45,742 bases of DNA from CAYNSX01 sp964400165. Lineage in GTDB: Bacteria > Armatimonadota > Hebobacteria > CAYNSX01. Every line of letters begins with the position of its first letter. Within the stretch, counting starts at the first letter, position 1. A model generated the notes under the pieces. The model was given only the letters and a program-made list of their open reading frames with translations, made no database searches and had not been told where the DNA came from. Position numbers and translations under genes: made by a program. The DNA is taken from assembly GCA_964400165.1 (NCBI GenBank), contig CAYNSX010000016.1, positions 1-45,742 of the forward strand. Reading direction: 5' to 3'. This document shows, piece after piece, positions 33,165 through 42,356 of the stretch.

Positions 33165-33659
33165 CTACTTCTTCGGCGGCAGGGGCTGCTGCTGGGGGCG
33201 CTGCAGGGATTCGAAGTAGGCGCGGACGCGGTCGCGGTAGGCGGCCGGGATCTGCTGCTGTTCGAGCGCTTCTTCGGCAGCGCGGCGATATTGACTGGGG
33301 ACGCTGGTGTAGGGCAGCGCCGCGGAGGCGGCGCCGCTCGGCGCGCCGCGCTCGGGGTTGGGCGCCAGGTACATCGGGCCGGCGCGGCTGGTGCGCCCCT
33401 GCACGCGGGTGTCATAGGGCGTGGCGTTCAATTCCCACGGCTTCGCTTGCGTCTGCACCGGGCCGGTCTGGCCGCCGTGCCAGGGTTCGTGTCCGGTGCC
33501 GGGGCCAACTCCGCCGCCTCCGCCACCCAACTGTTGGGTGCCCATGGCGCCGGGCATCTTCCAATTCGCCGGCGGGCCCGCGCCGGCGGCGAGGGCCATT
33601 TGCAACGCCATCTGGCTTAGCGCTCCCTGGACGCCCCCGGCGCCCGCACCGAAGCCCAT
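33165..33659 (-). CDS. Gly/Pro/Gln-rich hypothetical protein
   Basis: A 164-residue protein without a transmembrane segment or signal peptide. The N-terminal half is Gly/Ala-rich with low complexity. The C-terminal half has a short helical part (YRRAAEEALEQQQIPAAYRDRVRAYFESLQ) and ends in a Pro/Gln-rich tail. It starts directly next to the stop of the 472-aa gene, so it is the third gene of a minus-strand operon with that gene and the 530-aa permease. I do not recognise it. C-terminal helices of the form YRDRVRAYF are seen at the end of DUF4175-linked proteins, which fits the context but is not proof. Confidence 0.6.
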   Translation of the reverse strand: MGFGAGAGGVQGALSQMALQMALAAGAGPPANWKMPGAMGTQQLGGGGGGVGPGTGHEPWHGGQTGPVQTQAKPWELNATPYDTRVQGRTSRAGPMYLAPNPERGAPSGAASAALPYTSVPSQYRRAAEEALEQQQIPAAYRDRVRAYFESLQRPQQQPLPPKK

Positions 33660-35078
33660 TCAAGTGCCCCCGCTGCCGCCCTTGCCGCCGTTCCTCAACG
33701 CTTCCTGGCACTCCTTGCAATCCTTCAGGTGCTCGGCGAACTCGCGCATCTTCTTCGCCAATTCATTGAGGTCGGTGTTCTTCAGCATCTCGGCCAGTTG
33801 TTTCATGCGCTCGGCGAGTTCTTTGAGGTCCTGCTCGCTCATCTGCTTCTGGCCGTTCTGCTGGCCCTGCTGCATCTGCTGCTGCAGTTTCTGGACGATT
33901 TCATTGAACAGGCGCAGGGCTTCCTGGTAATCCTGGTTGGAGAGCAGTTTCGCGTACAGGTCGATCAGGTCTTGCATCACCTTCGGGTCGACCGGCAGCG
34001 TCTGCGCGTTGGCGGATTGCTCCTGCTTCAGTTGTTCGAGGTAGGGCTTGAGCGCTTCCCATTGCTCCTTGGACAGCCGGGCGCTCTCGCCTTTCTCGAC
34101 GGCTTCGGCGAGCGATTGCAAGTCGTCCGCCGACAACTGTTGTCCCGCCATGTCCAGGGCGGCGTTATCCGTGGCAGAGGTTTGGCCGGTCATCCGCTTC
34201 TGGTCGGCCATCGCCTTCAGTTGCTGCGCCATTTCGGCGCGCGACTCGGGCGAACCGGCGTCGAGCGGCGCCAGGTTATCGCGCGCGGCGCGCTCCTGCA
34301 TCCGCTGCTCGAGGTAGGCCTGAGCGGCCTCGGCGCCGGAGCGGGTCGGCGCGGACTGCGGCAGGCGCTCATCATCGAGTTGCTTGCGGAGTTCGTTGAG
34401 TTTGAGCAGCGCCTGTTCCTTCGAAATCGTGCCCGCCTGCATGTCCTTGGAGAGGCGTTCGAGGTTTTTCAGCACCTGCTGATAGACATCCGAATCGGCG
34501 GGCTTCGGGTTCTTGTTCAATTCTTGCACGAGGCGGGTGAGTTCCTCGCCCTGGGCCTGGACATCGGCGCGGTCGGCGCGCGCTTCCGGCGTCAGGAAGG
34601 TGCCCGGCGGCAAGACCGCCAGCAGCCCGGCGGCGAAGATGAGCAGCCCGAACGCCCAGCCCTCGCCGCGCGGCCGCCAGGGGAAGAGCCGCCGCGCCTG
34701 CAAGGCGAACAAGTGGCGCTGGGCATCGCCGCGGATGGCGTCGCCGACGGCCGGGTCGAGCCGCGACGGCAAGCGCAGCGCGCTGGAGACGCGCTCCTTG
34801 AGGCCGGAGCGGGTTTCCACCGCGCGGGCCGTGTCGAACGCAGAGAGGGGCCAGAACAGTCCGACGATGGTCCCGAGCAGCGTGGTGGTGCCCATCGAGG
34901 CCAGCACACACCCGAAGGGGATGACCGGACGGAAGTGGTTCACCGAGAGCAGGACGATGGCGATCGCCGAGCCGGCGGCCGCGCCCCACAGCGCCCAACG
35001 CGCGCAGAGCAGCGTCCGCATCCGCCGCCGGAACCGGGTGACTGCGGCGCCTACCGCTCGCGTCTGCTCAACCGACAT
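33660..35078 (-). CDS. Membrane protein with long coiled coil (DUF4175-like)
   Basis: A 472-residue protein. Transmembrane helices lie at about 27-45, 53-76 and 137-153. A long Gln/Leu/Lys-rich helical part (about 165-460) has many heptad stretches, such as MQDLIDLYAKLLSNQDYQEALRLFNEIVQKLQ, and ends with a Cys pair (CKECQE). The layout resembles DUF4175-type proteins found near MoxR and ABC-2 genes. The ATG at 35078 overlaps the 3' end of the permease gene by 11 nt. It is probably the structural partner of that permease. Confidence 0.72.
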   Translation of the reverse strand: MSVEQTRAVGAAVTRFRRRMRTLLCARWALWGAAAGSAIAIVLLSVNHFRPVIPFGCVLASMGTTTLLGTIVGLFWPLSAFDTARAVETRSGLKERVSSALRLPSRLDPAVGDAIRGDAQRHLFALQARRLFPWRPRGEGWAFGLLIFAAGLLAVLPPGTFLTPEARADRADVQAQGEELTRLVQELNKNPKPADSDVYQQVLKNLERLSKDMQAGTISKEQALLKLNELRKQLDDERLPQSAPTRSGAEAAQAYLEQRMQERAARDNLAPLDAGSPESRAEMAQQLKAMADQKRMTGQTSATDNAALDMAGQQLSADDLQSLAEAVEKGESARLSKEQWEALKPYLEQLKQEQSANAQTLPVDPKVMQDLIDLYAKLLSNQDYQEALRLFNEIVQKLQQQMQQGQQNGQKQMSEQDLKELAERMKQLAEMLKNTDLNELAKKMREFAEHLKDCKECQEALRNGGKGGSGGT

Positions 35079-36660
35079 TGCGCCTCCGCACGGCGCCCAA
35101 GCCGAGGGCGACCGTGCCTATTAGTATATATACCCCGCTGGTGATGAGCCAGGCCTGCGGCTGGGCCGCCGGCGCCCCCGCAATCACACCGTAATGTTCC
35201 GTCAGCGCCGCCATCGGCGACAGGTAGCGGCCGGGGCTCAAGGTCTGGAACGGCTCCCGCCACGGCCCCGCCCCAATCCACACCGCGGCCGGCACCACCA
35301 GCAAGAAGAAAGCAGCCAGGATGACAGTCAGGATGCCGAGCGAGCGCGCCCGGCCGCGCAGCGATACCAGCCGCCCGAGCGCGCCGAGGCCGAAGACGAT
35401 GCTGCCGGTCAGGACCAGCAAGACTTTCAGCGTCTCGGCCATTTCCGGCCGGAACGGCGAGAACCCGGGAATGGCCAGCGCGCCGGCGACGACCGCGCCG
35501 CCGAGCGCCGTCCACAGCAGCAGGAACACCAGGCCGGCGCTGGGGTGGCTGCTGAACCAGGCGCGCGGGTCGTAGAGACGGAACCGGCGGCGGAACTGGC
35601 GCGGCGCGCCGGTCGCCAGCGCCGGCGTCGCGCAGAGGATGACTCCGCCGAGCGCGGAGAGCGCCAGGAGGGCGGCGCCGCGGGCGCTGGCGAGCGTCGG
35701 AGTGCTGGTCAGGGCGTGGAACGCCCAGCCGTTGCCCAGGGCGATGAAGAGGACGGTGAGCGTCAGCGCCAGCGTCAGCGTCCGCACCCAGGGTGCCCGG
35801 TCTTCGCGCAGGAACTCGATCTTGGTGGAGGCGACGGCGATGAACAGCGCGCCGGTCAGCGCATAGAGGACGAGCGGTACCACCAGGGCCGGCAGATTGA
35901 AGCCGAACACGGGGACGGTGTTGTCGGCCACCGAGAGAATCAGGAACGGCGTCAGCGTCGTAATGAACGGCACGGCGCCGCTCCCACCCGCCGCGGAGCC
36001 GAACCCGCTCATGACGCCGCGGGCAGTGACACCCGCCAGCATCAGGTAGACGAAGACGACGGCGAAGGTCACGACCACCGAGCCGGCGGTGCCGCGGTTG
36101 ACCGCCGACCAGAAAATGCCGAGCGTGGAGAGCGTGAAGCCGTACAGCGCCAGCGCCACATAGGCGGTCACCAGGTCCATCGGCGACACGCCGCCGAACA
36201 GGAAGGAGAGACTGCCCACCGGCGCGCTCACGAACAACAGCAGCAGCATCATCAAGTAGCCGGGCAGCAGCTTGCCCATAATCACTTCGCGGCCTTTGAG
36301 AGTGGAGACGGCGAGCAGTTCCAGCGTCTTCTGTTCACGCTCGAGGGTGATGGCGCCGGCGGTGAGCGCCGGCGGGATGACGGTGATGAGGAACGCCTGC
36401 AGGTAAAAGACGCCGAGGAAGATGTTGCGGCCCAGTTGTGAGCCGGTGCGCGGCGTGCCGCTGAAGCGGTCGGTCGCATACCAGGCGAGGTAAGCGATGG
36501 AGACGGCGATGCCGAGCGCCACGACATAGCCGGCCAGCAGCCAGTAGGAGCGCGAGCCGCGGATGCGGGTGCGCAGTTCCTTGGCGAGCACCGGGTTTTC
36601 GAAGCGCCAAGGGAAGACGCGCCGCAGTGCGGGCAGGACGCCTTTCAGGGCCGCAGCCAT
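35068..36660 (-). CDS. ABC-2 family permease, large (530 aa)
   Basis: A polytopic membrane protein with about twelve hydrophobic segments. The N-terminal cytoplasmic piece NPVLAKELRTRIRGSRSYW and the loop ITLEREQKTLELLAVSTLKGREVIMGK are characteristic of ABC-2 permeases paired with GldA-type ATPases. It heads a three-gene minus-strand operon with overlapping or abutting genes. No ATPase lies in that operon, so the plus-strand ATPase at 29451 may serve it. The start is leaderless (TACACT 7 nt before the ATG). Confidence 0.85.
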   Translation of the reverse strand: MAAALKGVLPALRRVFPWRFENPVLAKELRTRIRGSRSYWLLAGYVVALGIAVSIAYLAWYATDRFSGTPRTGSQLGRNIFLGVFYLQAFLITVIPPALTAGAITLEREQKTLELLAVSTLKGREVIMGKLLPGYLMMLLLLFVSAPVGSLSFLFGGVSPMDLVTAYVALALYGFTLSTLGIFWSAVNRGTAGSVVVTFAVVFVYLMLAGVTARGVMSGFGSAAGGSGAVPFITTLTPFLILSVADNTVPVFGFNLPALVVPLVLYALTGALFIAVASTKIEFLREDRAPWVRTLTLALTLTVLFIALGNGWAFHALTSTPTLASARGAALLALSALGGVILCATPALATGAPRQFRRRFRLYDPRAWFSSHPSAGLVFLLLWTALGGAVVAGALAIPGFSPFRPEMAETLKVLLVLTGSIVFGLGALGRLVSLRGRARSLGILTVILAAFFLLVVPAAVWIGAGPWREPFQTLSPGRYLSPMAALTEHYGVIAGAPAAQPQAWLITSGVYILIGTVALGLGAVRRRNVG

Positions 36661-36667
36661 GGCGGAC

Positions 36668-36673
36668 AGTGTA
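36668..36673 (-). promoter_or_regulatory. -10 box TACACT, leaderless start of the 530-aa permease
   Basis: TACACT lies 7 nt before the ATG at 36660 on the minus strand. No Shine-Dalgarno. GTGTCACGGGAA-type words lie just beyond (36699-36770). Confidence 0.45.
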
Positions 36674-36767
36674 ACCGGAACGACGAACAGACGGGAATCG
36701 TGTTAAGTGTGAGGTGTGACGGGAACACCAATGACCCCGTGACATGTTTTCCGTAACACGGTTCCCG

Positions 36768-39494
36768 TCATTCTCTCACTTGTTCGCGCAGTCGCGCCAA
36801 CGCAGTGAGCGCCTCCAGCGGCGTCATCCGGTCCGGGTCGAGCGCCGCCAGTTCCCGCACCACGGGGTGCGGCGCCGCAGGCGCCGCCGCCTCTGACGCG
36901 GCGGAGGCGTTAGGCGAACGCGGGTCGAGGAGCGACAGTTGCGCGGAGAGTGGTGCGCCCGGCGCGGCGCCGTCGCGCTCGAGCGCCGCCAGCACCTGCT
37001 TGGCGCGCTCGATGACCGCGGGCGGGATGCCCGCCAGGCGCGCCACCTGCAGGCCGTAACTGCGGTCGGTGCCGCCGGCGACGATGCGGTGCAGGAACAC
37101 CACCTGGTTGCCCTCTTCGCGCACCGCGGCGCGGAAGTTGCGCACCCGCGGCAGCGCCTCGGCGAGCGCGTTCAGTTGATGGTAATGGGTGGCGAACAGC
37201 GTCAGGCAGCCGACCGTATCGTGCAGCGCCTCCGCCACCGCCCAGGCCAGCGACATCCCGTCGTAGGTCGAGGTGCCGCGCCCAACTTCGTCGAGCAGCA
37301 CCAGGCTGCGCTCGGTGGCGTTGTGCAGGATGTTGGCCGTCTCGGTCATCTCCACCAGGAAGGTGGACTGCCCGGCGGCCAGGTCGTCGCTCGCCCCGAC
37401 GCGGGTGAAGACCCGGTCGACGAGGCCGATCTCGGCGTCATCGGCGGGGACGAAACTCCCCAGCTGCGCCAGCAGCACGATCAGCGCCGTTTGCCGCAGG
37501 TAAGTGCTCTTGCCCGCCATGTTGGGGCCGGTGAGGATGATGACCTGCTGGGCGTCGCCGTCGAGCAGCGTGTCGTTCGGCACGAACGACTCCGCGCGCC
37601 GCTCCACCACCGGGTGCCGCCCGGCGCGCACTGCGATGCGCGGCGCATCGCACAAGCGCGGGCGCACATAATCGTGGCGCGCCGCCGCTTCGGCGAGGCC
37701 GGCGAGGGCGTCGAGTTCCGCCAGCGTCTGCGCGACGCGCTGCAAGCGCGCCGCCTCGCGGCAGACCGCGCCGCGCAAGTCCGCGAAGAGGCGGAACTCC
37801 AGCGCCAGCGCCCGTTCGTCGGCGCCGCGCACCTGCTCTTCGACGGCGCGCAATTCGGGCGTGGTGTAGCGTTCGGCGTTGGCCAGGGTCTGCTTGCGCT
37901 CGTAGTCCGCAGGGACGCGGTCGAGATTCGGTTTCGTCACCTCCAAGTAATAGCCGAAGACCTGATTGAAGCCGACCTTCAGCGAGCGCACGCCGGTGCG
38001 CTCGCGCTGCTCGACTTCCAGCGCCGCGATCCAGCCGCGCCCGTCGCGCCCGGCCGAACGAAGGCGGTCCAGTTCGGCGTCGCACCCGTCGCGGATGACG
38101 CCGCCGTCGCGCAGCGTCGGCGGCGGGTCGTCCACCAGCGCCCGCGCCAGCAGGTCGCGCAGGTCGGCGCAGTCATCAAGGCCGTCGCCGCGCTGCTGAA
38201 CGGCATCCGGCGCTGCGGCCAGCACGGCGCGCAGGCCGGGCAGCGCTTCCAGCGAGCGCCGCAGCGCCATCAGGTCGCGCGGCAGCGCCGCGGCGGCGGC
38301 GCAACGCGCCACCAGCCGCTCGATGTCGTAGATGTCGTCGAGCGCGGCGCGCACCGCTTCGCGCAGCATCGCATGGCGATGGAACGCCTCCACCGCGTCG
38401 AGCCGGGACTCGATGGCGGCGCGGTCGCGCAGCGGCGCCAGCAGCCACTGCCGCATCCGCCGCGCCCCCATTGCGGTGCGCGTCCGGTCGATGACGGCGA
38501 GGACGCTGCCGACGCGGCTGTGGTCGCGCAGGGTCGCGGTCAGTTCCAGGTTGCGCCGCGTCACCGGGTCGAGCGTGACGAATTCGCTGGTCTCGAAGAC
38601 GGAAATCGACCGGACATGCTCGAGGGCGGACTGCTGGTGCGCGCGCAGGTAGTCCAGCGCCAGCCGCGCCGCCTCCAGCGCAAGCGGCCGGACGGTGAGG
38701 CCGAACCCCGCCACGGTGGCGACGCCGAAATGCTTGCAGAGGACTTCGTCCGCCGGCTCGAAGGCATCCACCGCCCAGGCGCGCGCCGGCGCCTCGCTCG
38801 CCTCCCGCGCCCAGTCCGACCAGCCGGCATCGGTGGTGATCACCTCGGCGGGCCGCCAGCGCGCCAGTTCCTCGGCGGCGCGCTCGCGCCAGCCGTCGCC
38901 GCTGACTTCCGTGACGCGGAATTCGCCCGTCGAACTGTCCACCACCGCCAGGCCGAGGCCGTCGGCCCCGGCCGCCACCGCGGCGAGAAAGTTGTTCGAC
39001 TGGGCATCGAGCAGGAAGTCCTCGACGACCGTGCCGGGCGAATACACCCGCGTCACCTGCCGCGGCACCAGTCCTTTGGTCGCCGCCGGGTCGGCCATCT
39101 GGTCGCAGACCGCCACTCGGTAGCCCTTGCCGAGCAGCCGCGCCAGGTAGCGCTCGGCGGCGTGATGGGGAACCCCGCACATCGGCACCCGGTGCCCCTT
39201 GCCCATCTCGCGGCCGGTGAGCACCAGTTCGAGTTCGCGTGCCGCGATCTCGGCGTCGCCGCCGAAGAGTTCGTAGAAGTCGCCGAGCCGGAACAGCAGC
39301 AGCGCATCGGGGTGCGCCGCCTTCAGGCGGCGATACTGCCGCCACATCGGCGTCAGCGCTCCGTCCGTCGTCAGCGGGGACGCATCCTGCGCGGGGGAGG
39401 CGGCGGGCGGCTCGGAAGGCGCGAGCGGGGCAGCAGAGGACACCCGCGCGGCGGCCGCGGCGTCGGCGGACAGCGCGCTGGCAGGCGGATTCAT
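36768..39494 (-). CDS. mutS: DNA mismatch repair protein MutS
   Basis: A 908-residue MutS, which recognises mismatches and starts repair with MutL. The mismatch-reading motif DFYELF has F73 and E75. The connector, lever and clamp domains are complete. The ATPase has Walker A GPNMAGKST (656-664), SFVPADDAEIGLVDRVFTRVGASDD, LVLLDEVGRGTSTYDG and ATHYHQL. The first 45 residues are an Ala/Pro/Ser-rich extension not usual in MutS. I chose the ATG at 39494, with TAGAAT 10 nt upstream, over an ATG 32 codons earlier. No mutL is in the window. Confidence 0.96.
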   Translation of the reverse strand: MNPPASALSADAAAAARVSSAAPLAPSEPPAASPAQDASPLTTDGALTPMWRQYRRLKAAHPDALLLFRLGDFYELFGGDAEIAARELELVLTGREMGKGHRVPMCGVPHHAAERYLARLLGKGYRVAVCDQMADPAATKGLVPRQVTRVYSPGTVVEDFLLDAQSNNFLAAVAAGADGLGLAVVDSSTGEFRVTEVSGDGWRERAAEELARWRPAEVITTDAGWSDWAREASEAPARAWAVDAFEPADEVLCKHFGVATVAGFGLTVRPLALEAARLALDYLRAHQQSALEHVRSISVFETSEFVTLDPVTRRNLELTATLRDHSRVGSVLAVIDRTRTAMGARRMRQWLLAPLRDRAAIESRLDAVEAFHRHAMLREAVRAALDDIYDIERLVARCAAAAALPRDLMALRRSLEALPGLRAVLAAAPDAVQQRGDGLDDCADLRDLLARALVDDPPPTLRDGGVIRDGCDAELDRLRSAGRDGRGWIAALEVEQRERTGVRSLKVGFNQVFGYYLEVTKPNLDRVPADYERKQTLANAERYTTPELRAVEEQVRGADERALALEFRLFADLRGAVCREAARLQRVAQTLAELDALAGLAEAAARHDYVRPRLCDAPRIAVRAGRHPVVERRAESFVPNDTLLDGDAQQVIILTGPNMAGKSTYLRQTALIVLLAQLGSFVPADDAEIGLVDRVFTRVGASDDLAAGQSTFLVEMTETANILHNATERSLVLLDEVGRGTSTYDGMSLAWAVAEALHDTVGCLTLFATHYHQLNALAEALPRVRNFRAAVREEGNQVVFLHRIVAGGTDRSYGLQVARLAGIPPAVIERAKQVLAALERDGAAPGAPLSAQLSLLDPRSPNASAASEAAAPAAPHPVVRELAALDPDRMTPLEALTALARLREQVRE

Positions 39495-39504
39495 ACCCAG
39501 GCCG

Positions 39505-39510
39505 ATTCTA
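39505..39510 (-). promoter_or_regulatory. -10 box TAGAAT for mutS
   Basis: TAGAAT lies 10 nt before the mutS ATG on the minus strand, giving a leader of about 3-4 nt. Confidence 0.4.
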
Positions 39511-39609
39511 TCATGCGAATCCTTGTTTGCAAGCGCCCGCCTGCTTGACTGTACCAGCGCCCGCCGCGCCGCCATCCCCCGGCGCTCCACAGCGGACTGC
39601 GAACAACCG

Positions 39610-39950
39610 GAACGGCCGTGTCAGGTGTCACGGGAAAGGTGTCACGGCAGGGCGGGTCGTGGGAAGGTAGGTCGTAGGACTTCAGATGCGCCTACGACCC
39701 TACGACCCACCACCCCACGACCGACGACCGGCAGTTCATTTCTAAGTTACCGGCAGAGAGGCAGGGAGGCAGGGAGGCGGGGAGGTGGGGAGGTGGCGAG
39801 GCAGGTCGTCCTGTCCCCCCTGACCATCCTCTCCCGTTTGAGAGAGGGTGAATTCCTACGCCTCATTATCGCCCCTCTCTCTGTTCGGGAGAGGGGCGCG
39901 CCGAGCGGTTGCGAGGCGCGGGGAGAGGACGAGCAGGGATTCCGCAGCCC
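39610..39950. repeat. Word repeats between mutS and the TTHB210-like gene
   Basis: No gene in 39511-39992. In order: GTGTCAGGTGTCACGGGAA words, a long imperfect inverted repeat of GTCGTGGG/CCCACGAC words (about 39655-39735), a GAGGCAGGGAGGCGGGGAGG run (about 39755-39805, the same word type that is inserted in miaB), then two CCCTCTC...GAGAGGG hairpins. Shine-Dalgarno GAGGAG for the next gene is at 39981. Confidence 0.7.
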
Positions 39951-39992
39951 GCAGCGAACCTATTTACAGCACACTCACACGAGGAGACTGCT

Positions 39993-40811
39993 ATGCGACG
40001 CGCGGGATTTCTGCTGCTGCTGCCGACGGCCATCGCGCTCGGCGCAGCCGGCTGCGCGCCGGCGACGAATGCGCCCGGCACCACCACGAACGCGCCGGTG
40101 GCGCCAGTCACCAAGGCCGGCATTTTCAAGGGCGCCACCGTCCCGCTCGGCGACGGCACCGCCTGGTCCTGGGTGACGCTCGACGAAGCCGGCGCCCCGA
40201 CCGCCATCGGGTTTTCCTTCACCGAGACGGCGCTGACCAACCTGCCGAAGGAACCGCTACCCGGGCTGATGTTCACCGAGCACATCATCGCGCTGCCGGC
40301 GGAGGCCTCTGTTACCCCGTTCACCCACGCGGTGCTCAACTGGAACCCGCACGGGCACATCCCGCCCGGCATTTACACCGTCCCGCACTTTGACTTCCAT
40401 TTCTACATGTGCGACCCGGCGGTGCGCGCCGCCATCACCGCCAAGGGCGACGACCTGAAGAAATGCTTGAAGGGGCCGTCGGCCGGCGTGCTGCCTGCCT
40501 CTTTCATTACCAAGACGCCGGACACCATCGAGCCGCTGATGGGCAACCACTGGGTGGACAGCAAGGCGCCCGAGTTCAACGGCAAGCCCTTCACCTACAC
40601 CTGGGTCTATGGCTCGTACGACGGCCATGTCACCTTCTTCGAGCCGATGGTCACGCGGGAGTTCCTGCTCACCAAGCCGGCGGTCAACGACCCCATCCTG
40701 CCCCTCGGCGCCTTTCCCGCGCCCGGCTGGTATCCAACGACATACCGTGTCGCCTACGACGCCACCGCGCAGACCTATACGGTGGCGCTGGAAGGGTTTG
40801 TGAAGAGATAG
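39993..40811 (+). CDS. Lipoprotein of the TTHB210-like/DUF5602 type
   Basis: A 272-residue lipoprotein with lipobox GAAGC (cysteine 21) and a Thr/Ala/Pro-rich linker. The core has LMFTEHIIALP (H97), TPFTHAVLNWNPHGHIPPGIYTVPHFDFHFYM (H112, H120, H122, H132, H136) and GNHWVDSKAPEFNGKPFTYTWVYGSYDGHVTFFEPM. The histidine cluster and overall pattern resemble TTHB210-like domains, whose role is unknown; metal binding is plausible. GAGGAG lies before the ATG. The last ten codons (VALEGFVKR-stop) are repeated twice just downstream. Confidence 0.8.
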   Translation: MRRAGFLLLLPTAIALGAAGCAPATNAPGTTTNAPVAPVTKAGIFKGATVPLGDGTAWSWVTLDEAGAPTAIGFSFTETALTNLPKEPLPGLMFTEHIIALPAEASVTPFTHAVLNWNPHGHIPPGIYTVPHFDFHFYMCDPAVRAAITAKGDDLKKCLKGPSAGVLPASFITKTPDTIEPLMGNHWVDSKAPEFNGKPFTYTWVYGSYDGHVTFFEPMVTREFLLTKPAVNDPILPLGAFPAPGWYPTTYRVAYDATAQTYTVALEGFVKR

Positions 40812-41188
40812 GCGAGCGGGAAGAGGGTAGACGGAAGAACTCCTCACCCCCGCTGCGCGTACCCCTCTCCATCACTATGGAGAGGGGACAACGATCACCC
40901 TAAGGGAAGATGGTCGTCCCTCTCCACTTCGGGGAGAGGGTGCCCGCAGCGCCAGCGGAGGGCGGGTGAGGGGCGGCGCTGGAGGGGTTTGTGAAGCGAT
41001 AAGCGAGCGGGAAGAGGGTAGACGGAAGAACTCCTCACCCCCGCTGCGCGTACCCCTCTCCATCACTATGGAGAGGGGACAACGATCACCGCAAAACGCA
41101 GATGGTTGTCCCTCTCCGCTTTCGGGAGAGGGGTGGCGAAGCCGGGGTGAGGGAAGTGGCGCTGGAAGGGTTTGTGAAGCGCGACTGA
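40812..41188 (+). repeat. Array with two extra copies of the TTHB210-like gene 3' end
   Basis: 40973-41002 reads AALEGFVKR-stop (TAA) and 41156-41188 reads VALEGFVKRD-stop (TGA); the gene ends VALEGFVKR-stop (TAG). The terminal arginine codons differ (AGA, CGA, CGC). After the first two stops the DNA is nearly identical for about 95 nt. Each interval carries one hairpin in each orientation (CCCCTCTCCATCACTATGGAGAGGGG, then a CCCTCTCC/GGAGAGGG element ending GGGTGAGG or GGTGAGG before the next copy). Spacing is 191 and 183 bp. Confidence 0.88.
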
Positions 41189-41213
41189 TTTGGAAAAACG
41201 GTCGTCGGTCGTC

Positions 41214-41304
41214 GGTCGTTGGACGTGGGAAAGTAGGAGTTCAAACTTCCAACGATTCTACGACCCTACGACCCTACGACCCCACTTTCCCACGACCAAC
41301 GACC
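41214..41304. terminator. 21-bp inverted repeat between convergent genes
   Basis: 41214-41234 and 41284-41304 are inverted copies with one mismatch (GGTCGTTGG...GTGGGAAAGT). The 49-nt interior holds CTACGACC words. It lies between the convergent TTHB210-like and barrel-protein genes and could terminate both, or may just be a member of the GTCGTGGG repeat family. Confidence 0.4.
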
Positions 41305-41311
41305 CGTGGTG

Positions 41312-41881
41312 TCAGTTCCCCGCTTTCACCAGTGACGGCACGCGGTCGTAGGCCAGGTTGACGACCTCCTGCAATTTGCTCACCGGCACGCCGAACTCGA
41401 GGGTGAGCAGCAGGCGGTCCTTGTCGGGCGTTTCCAGACGGGTGCGGCCGCGCACGCCGGGCGGCAGGTTCTCCGAGGTGTCGAGCGTGAAGACCAGCGC
41501 GTCCGTTTCCACTTCGCCGCGCCCTTGCAGGATGTAGCCCTTGCCGTTCATCCACAGGACGCGCAGGTCGGGCTGATAGGTGCGCGGGTTCATCCGCAGG
41601 TAGAAGAAGCCGAAATCGGTGACCGTCTCCTTGTCGGAGCGCACCACCTGCTCGCAGCGATAGAAAGCGGCGCCTTCGTCGTGGCTGATGGTCAGGGTGG
41701 CCGTGACCGGGCCCATCCCCTCGACGGCGCCGGTGCCCTTCCAGGAGCCCTCGAGCGCCCGCAGGCGGGTCTCGAAGCGGTCGGGCCAGAGCAATTGGAG
41801 CGACTGCGCACGCGCAGTTGAAGCGACCGCCGCCACCCCCAGTACGCCGACTGTGATGAAGGCTGCAAGGCGCCGGGTCAT
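41312..41881 (-). CDS. Exported lipocalin-like hypothetical protein
   Basis: A 189-residue protein with a signal peptide ending near STARAQ (about residue 26). The mature part begins FETRLRALEGSWKGTGAVEGMGPV, followed by alternating strands (ATLTISHDEGAAFYRCEQVVRS, TDFGFFYLRMNP, LRVLWMNGKGYILQGRG), as in small ten-stranded barrels of the lipocalin, DUF1579 or THAP4-like type. The ligand is unknown. GGGAGGAT precedes the ATG. It is convergent with the TTHB210-like gene. Confidence 0.68.
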   Translation of the reverse strand: MTRRLAAFITVGVLGVAAVASTARAQSLQLLWPDRFETRLRALEGSWKGTGAVEGMGPVTATLTISHDEGAAFYRCEQVVRSDKETVTDFGFFYLRMNPRTYQPDLRVLWMNGKGYILQGRGEVETDALVFTLDTSENLPPGVRGRTRLETPDKDRLLLTLEFGVPVSKLQEVVNLAYDRVPSLVKAGN

Positions 41882-41984
41882 GGGCGCATCCTCCCTGGCT
41901 AGGTTCCCGAAGCGCCCCCCTCACGGTGCGCACCGGGGCCCGCGACTGCTCCCGCTGCCTCAATATACCACGAGCGGGCGCTTG

Positions 41985-42330
41985 CTTGAGAGGAAAGCAA
42001 GCAGGGGGGACGGGAAACGGGAATCGTGTGAGGTGTGACGGGGGGTGTCAGGTGAAAGGTGTCAGGTGAGAAACAGCAAGGACGGGTCGTGGGGTCGTAG
42101 GGTCGTAGGGAATTCAAAGCAGGGGGGCAGGCATCTTGCCTGCCACGAATTGCCGTTCGCGCGGGGCCGCAAGACCGTCCTCACCCACCCTCGCGGCGCT
42201 CGGGTCCCCCCTCTCCCGAATCCCTGACCCCGCCGCTGGCGGGGCGGGATCCCGCCTTCGGACAGGGACTGGGAGAGGGAACGGAGTCATTACTGCGACC
42301 TGCGAGGCAACCTCACAACCACCCAAACCT
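41985..42330. repeat. Repeat cluster between barrel-protein gene and miaB
   Basis: No gene in 41882-42356. It holds GTGTGAGGTGTGACGGG and GTGTCAGGTGAAAGGTGTCAGG words, GTCGTGGGGTCGTAGG words, a GGCAGGCATCTTGCCTGCC hairpin, and a CCCTCTCCC...GGGAGAGGG element whose interior carries a CCCGCCGCTGGCGGGGCGGG palindrome. Confidence 0.65.
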
Positions 42331-42356
42331 TAATACTCGCACTGCATGCACTCCCG

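Noticed and set aside
36939..39548. An 869-codon open frame on the plus strand opposite mutS, and similar long antisense frames opposite pyk (17217-18599), eno (22061-23836), the ABC genes and miaB (42417-44189)
   Set aside because: They lie exactly antisense to well-recognised genes and arise from GC-rich codon use. Their translations are low-complexity and Gly/Arg/Ala-rich.
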